Part shown: positions 61,035 to 64,000 of the stretch, one piece after another
Position numbering within the stretch: position 1 is the first letter of the stretch
Layout: every line of letters starts with the position of its first letter
From: Paenibacillus sonchi
GTDB lineage: Bacteria; Bacillota; Bacilli; Paenibacillales; Paenibacillaceae
Direction of reading: 5' to 3'
DNA: 64,000 nt
Assembly: GCF_016772475.1 (NCBI RefSeq)
Contig: NZ_CP068595.1
Coordinates: forward strand, 3,224,001 to 3,288,000
Translations under genes and position numbers: made by a program
Notes under the pieces: model-generated
The model's database searches: none
Seen by the model: only the letters and a program-made list of their open reading frames with translations
What the model was told of the DNA's origin: nothing

Positions 61035-61757
61035 ATGACAAACTCATTGAAAACAATTACCGGAATTCTAATATTAGCGGGTATGCTGGGCCTTACCGAC
61101 TGCAGCTCCGGCAGTAACCATGAGGCAACCGCCTCACCGGCAGCCTCGCAGCCGGGAGCAAGCAGCTCCGGCAGCAACGATGCAGCAACCGTCTCACCGG
61201 CAGCCTCGCAGCCGGAAGCAAGCAGTTCCTCAGCACCGTCCGCAGCCCCGGCGGAAGCATCGGCTACCGCTTCGCCCAGTGCTGCTGCTGGCGGAGGGGC
61301 CTCGTCGACGGCAGCACCTCAAGACAGCAGCAAGCTGCTTGAAGAGCTCCTTCAACTGGCCCGGGAGGGCAAGGTGCCTGGTGTGGAATATGCCGCACAC
61401 ACCGGATTAATTGACGACGTGGAGGCTGCCTGGGGCGAGCCGGACACCAAAGAGACTGCGGGCAAGGGGATATACGCAACGTACAGCAAACAACATGTCG
61501 TCATCGGCTTCAACAAAGGCAGCCGGATTTTTGACGTCCGCTCCAGCGCCGCCGATCTGCAGAAATTGACACTGAAGGAGATTGAAGCTGTGCTCGGCGA
61601 ACCGGAGAGAACAGCCGTGAACGGCGGCGATAAAATCTACATGTATCAGGCAGGCAAGCAATATGAGCTGAAATTCATCATTCCGGAGGCCTCGGGTACG
61701 GTGGATCATATCTCTGTATTTTCTGAACAGGATTCAATTAACAATATGGCCGGATAA
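61035..61757 (+). CDS. YjgB-like (DUF4309) lipoprotein
   Basis: A 240-residue lipoprotein. Lipobox LTDC (Cys21) is followed by a low-complexity Ser/Ala/Pro linker (to residue 95) with two 20-residue repeats (SSGSNHEATASPAASQP). The C-terminal domain (100-240) fits DUF4309: LLQLAREGKVPGVEYAAHTG, DVEAAWGEPD, YSKQHVVIGFNKGSRIFDVR and VLGEPERT. Its function is unknown. ATG 61035 has AAGGAG nine bases upstream; the ATG at 61026 touches that site. The promoter of the next gene lies within its 3' end. Confidence 0.82.
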   Translation: MTNSLKTITGILILAGMLGLTDCSSGSNHEATASPAASQPGASSSGSNDAATVSPAASQPEASSSSAPSAAPAEASATASPSAAAGGGASSTAAPQDSSKLLEELLQLAREGKVPGVEYAAHTGLIDDVEAAWGEPDTKETAGKGIYATYSKQHVVIGFNKGSRIFDVRSSAADLQKLTLKEIEAVLGEPERTAVNGGDKIYMYQAGKQYELKFIIPEASGTVDHISVFSEQDSINNMAG

Positions 61758-61783
61758 GCTATAATACTTCCATGGACTTATCC
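61738..61783 (+). promoter_or_regulatory. Promoter with inverted repeat for the winged-helix/TPR regulator
   Basis: TTAACA (61738-61743) and TATAAT (61760-61765) are 16 bp apart. GGATAAG (61752-61758) and CTTATCC (61777-61783) form an inverted repeat spanning the -10 box and start site. Autoregulation by the downstream OmpR-type protein is a natural hypothesis. Confidence 0.65.
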
Positions 61784-61802
61784 TTGGAAAAGAGGTTCGG
61801 CT

Positions 61803-62957
61803 ATGCATCTTGAATTAAACAACAGCGAATACAAAGTGATGGCAGACGGGATTACGATTACACTGCTGCCCAAGGAATTCGCTCTTCTGCAGTTTCTGTA
61901 CCGCAATGTTGGACGCACCTTCAGCCGGGAACAGCTGCTGGACCATGTTTGGCCGCTGGAGTATCCGGTGGAACGAACGGTAGACGACCATATCTACCGA
62001 CTGCGCAAAAAGCTGCATGTCCTCAGCGGCCTGGACATCAAGACTGTCCGGGGGTTCGGCTACAGTCTTGCCGTTCCGGGTACTCCTGCCGGTGTAGCCC
62101 TAAATCCGGCAATGAATGACCCGGAGCTGCGGGAAACCATGCGCAGCGTATTTTCCAAATTTCATGTATATGGCCAGGGCAAATCCATGGTAACGCTGGC
62201 GCGCCAGCAGGATATCCTTGGCTATGAGCTGGATTCGGTGTATTCCATGGTCATTCATTTTGTGCAGGGAGATTTGGAATGGCTGCTGCATACAGATGAA
62301 GTTCCGCTCAGGGAACGGTTATTTTATCTGATGATCTTCTACTTTCTCTCCGGCGATCCGAAGGAGCGGCTAGCGTATTGCGAGCAGGTGATTGAACGGA
62401 AGCTGTTGTACCCTAACTATCAGCTGGAGCTGGAGATTCTCACCATTCTGGACCTGTTCACCCTTGCGGGGCAACCGGAGCGGGCTTTGGAGCGTCTGAA
62501 ACGTTCCCATCAGGTCATTGCTGAGCTTGGTTATGATAATTTCATTCCCGTGACGTTGATTACGGAGCTGTTCGTGCATCTGACGGCCGGCACCGGAGAT
62601 GAGGAGCTTAAGCGGATGGATGAAGCGATTGGCGTCATCCTGCTGGAGAAACCTTTTCTCCGGGAGATCGGGAGCTATAAAGTAGTGAAGGGACTCTGGA
62701 GTTTGCGGCTGGAACAATGGCGTGAAGCAGAGAACCTGCTCAGTGAGGGGCTGCAGGTGCTGGAGATGTCCGGATTCATCCCCCTGCGGCTATATGCGCT
62801 GTACCGGATTGTGCATTATTGCCGTATGTTCCCTCCCCCAAAAGCGCTACAGCATAAATATGAAGAAATATTTGTGGCAGAACTGGAGCAATCCGGGCTG
62901 AACCGGTTCAGCCAGTCTCTGGAGGACACCATGCAGCAGGTCCTGAAATCCCTCTGA
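61803..62957 (+). CDS. Winged-helix (OmpR-type) regulator with C-terminal TPR-like helical region
   Basis: A 384-residue protein. Residues 1-98 form an OmpR-type DNA-binding domain without a receiver (LLPKEFALLQFLYRNVGRTF, DDHIYRLRKKLHV, KTVRGFGYSL). Residues 110-384 are helical, with repeats such as LAYCEQVIERKLLYPNYQLE and RALERLKRSHQVIAELGYDN, like the TPR or BTAD-type sensor regions. The signal is unknown. AAGAGG lies eight bases before the ATG. It may regulate the MFS transporter gene that follows 85 bp downstream on the same strand. Confidence 0.85.
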   Translation: MHLELNNSEYKVMADGITITLLPKEFALLQFLYRNVGRTFSREQLLDHVWPLEYPVERTVDDHIYRLRKKLHVLSGLDIKTVRGFGYSLAVPGTPAGVALNPAMNDPELRETMRSVFSKFHVYGQGKSMVTLARQQDILGYELDSVYSMVIHFVQGDLEWLLHTDEVPLRERLFYLMIFYFLSGDPKERLAYCEQVIERKLLYPNYQLELEILTILDLFTLAGQPERALERLKRSHQVIAELGYDNFIPVTLITELFVHLTAGTGDEELKRMDEAIGVILLEKPFLREIGSYKVVKGLWSLRLEQWREAENLLSEGLQVLEMSGFIPLRLYALYRIVHYCRMFPPPKALQHKYEEIFVAELEQSGLNRFSQSLEDTMQQVLKSL

Positions 62958-63042
62958 TCTTTCTCTGACAATTCTCCATTACAGTAGGGTCATACGAGCA
63001 ACCTGTTCTATGATTCTAAATGCAACTATGGAGGAATGACAG

Positions 63043-64000
63043 ATGGAAGCTTCCGCCAAGCAGGGGAACAGCCTGCTGCACAACAAAGTATATATGCGCG
63101 TGTACAGTGCCTACGCCACAGCAGCCTTCGGGGATTGGTTCGATTCGCTGGCGATTCAGGTCCTGGTGGGTTACCGCTGGCATGCCAGTCCGCTGATGCT
63201 GGCGCTGATTCCGGTAGCGGTGGCGCTTCCCGGCGTTCTGCTCGGCTCTGTGGCCGGAGTGGCCGCCGACCGGCTGAACAAGCTGAAGCTGATGCGCATG
63301 TGTGATCTGCTTACTGCGCTCCTGACCGTACTGGTGCTGTTCGCACCCAATATGGTGTGGCTGCTGGCGCTGCTGGCGCTGCGCTCGGCACTCTCCACGC
63401 TGAATGTTCCGGCCCAGCAGTCCATGACCCGCAGCATCGTCAGAGAGGATCAGCTGCTTCAGGCCACCTCGCTGAACGGGATCGTCAGCCAGGGCTCCAA
63501 AATCGCCGGCCCCCTGCTGGGCGGTGTGGCGCTTACGCTGCTCAGCCCGCAGTGGTGTATCCTTCTGAACGCCATATTCCGGGTAGGTTCTTATCTGCTG
63601 CTGCTCTCCGTAAAAAACATCCATACCGGGGATGAACACCCGGCGGCGGAGGTGCAGGAAGAACGGGTTCCGCTGCGCACGATGTGGGCGGAGGGCTGGA
63701 GCTTTATGCTCCGCAGCAGGCTGCTGCTGCATACGATGCTATTTGGACTCACAGGGGCGCTGGCGATCCAGATCATTGATTTTCAGTTCACCAGTCTGTT
63801 CCGTGTGATATCACCGGAGAATGAATCCCTGCTGGGCTGGATGGTTGCCGCATCCGGGGTCGGGGCCGTATCTGTTATTCTGCTTCTGGGCAAGTTGAAA
63901 CCGGGAACCAGCTATGGACTTCGGCTCGGAATGGGCTATGTGCTGATAGGCGGTTCCGTCGGGGGGCTCGGCCTGCTTCAACCAGGGGCATCTGTGATTT
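63043..64000 (+). CDS. MFS transporter (partial, cut by window end)
   Basis: The first 319 residues of a major facilitator are visible; the frame is open to the right edge. It begins MEASAKQGNSLLHNKVYMRV, and the first helix contains AFGDWFDSLAIQVL. The loop 2-3 motif is GVAADRLNKLKLMRM, and the helix 4-5 stretch is LNVPAQQSMTRSIVRED, as in the MFS_3 group (EntS-like and macrolide exporters). A drug or siderophore exporter is plausible. GGAGG lies eight bases from ATG 63043. The neighbouring winged-helix/TPR protein may control it. Confidence 0.88.
   Translation, partial: MEASAKQGNSLLHNKVYMRVYSAYATAAFGDWFDSLAIQVLVGYRWHASPLMLALIPVAVALPGVLLGSVAGVAADRLNKLKLMRMCDLLTALLTVLVLFAPNMVWLLALLALRSALSTLNVPAQQSMTRSIVREDQLLQATSLNGIVSQGSKIAGPLLGGVALTLLSPQWCILLNAIFRVGSYLLLLSVKNIHTGDEHPAAEVQEERVPLRTMWAEGWSFMLRSRLLLHTMLFGLTGALAIQIIDFQFTSLFRVISPENESLLGWMVAASGVGAVSVILLLGKLKPGTSYGLRLGMGYVLIGGSVGGLGLLQPGASVI

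Noticed and set aside
1..64000. Insertion sequences, prophage genes, tRNA or rRNA genes
   Set aside because: No transposase, integrase, phage structural protein, cloverleaf or rRNA segment was recognised anywhere in the window.

Overview
The window looks like chromosomal DNA of a spore-forming Gram-positive bacterium of the Paenibacillus type. The signs are a complete tricistronic-type spore germinant receptor operon, an S-layer (SLH) surface protein, Bce-type peptide resistance genes, ccpN-yqfL, a LacI/ABC sugar locus, strong AGGAGG ribosome sites with occasional GTG and TTG starts, and a moderately high G+C content. I see no rRNA, tRNA, CRISPR array, prophage or insertion sequence.

Layout. 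1-1.2 kb: ccpN and the start of yqfL (gluconeogenesis control, minus strand). 1.2-2.3 kb: a G-rich minisatellite and a symmetric repeat. 2.3-7.9 kb: a DMT exporter divergent from its MocR regulator, a YqcI/YcgG protein, a secreted alkaline phosphatase and a secreted flavin-binding protein. 7.9-10.4 kb: feoA and a split feoB. 11.3-12.8 kb: SRPBCC protein and WYL regulator. 13-23 kb: bceRS and bceAB on the same strand, with a five-gene germinant receptor operon (gerA, gerB, gerC, a small D subunit, a second gerB) between them. 23-31.8 kb: secreted phosphodiester glycosidase, histidine phosphatase, diguanylate cyclase, MFS transporter with glycerophosphodiesterase, then metQ-like, proC-like and VOC genes. 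32-42.3 kb: a sugar locus with alpha-glucosidase, ABC importer and lacI, divergent from an araC, Gfo/Idh, ThuA and TIM-barrel operon; LacI-type palindromes occur on both sides. 43.8-46.7 kb: Fur-boxed ferric-siderophore binding protein and an AraC regulator fused to the same type of binding domain. 47-49.1 kb: SPFH protein and NAD-kinase-like protein under three copies of one palindrome. 49.3-64 kb: coiled-coil protein, L,D-transpeptidase, truncated genes, a frameshifted ABC-F gene behind an attenuator, a 1545-residue SLH protein, a DUF4309-like lipoprotein, a winged-helix/TPR regulator and an MFS transporter cut by the window end.

The most unusual signal is in the intergenic DNA. Six gaps carry an element with two direct and two inverted copies of a roughly 23-bp motif, spaced 50-52 bp and symmetric about its centre. 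Four copies (10894, 25434, 31861, 60503) use a GTGGAAAAAG motif and span 180 bp. Two copies (1901, 51037) use a different GCGGAC motif and span 177 bp. The geometry is kept while the sequence changes, which suggests a shared structural role.

Two genes (the araC at 38442 and the ABC-F at 52342) are each interrupted by one apparent missing base in a short homopolymer, so sequencing error must be kept in mind. Start codons were chosen by ribosome-site spacing and often lie inside longer open frames.
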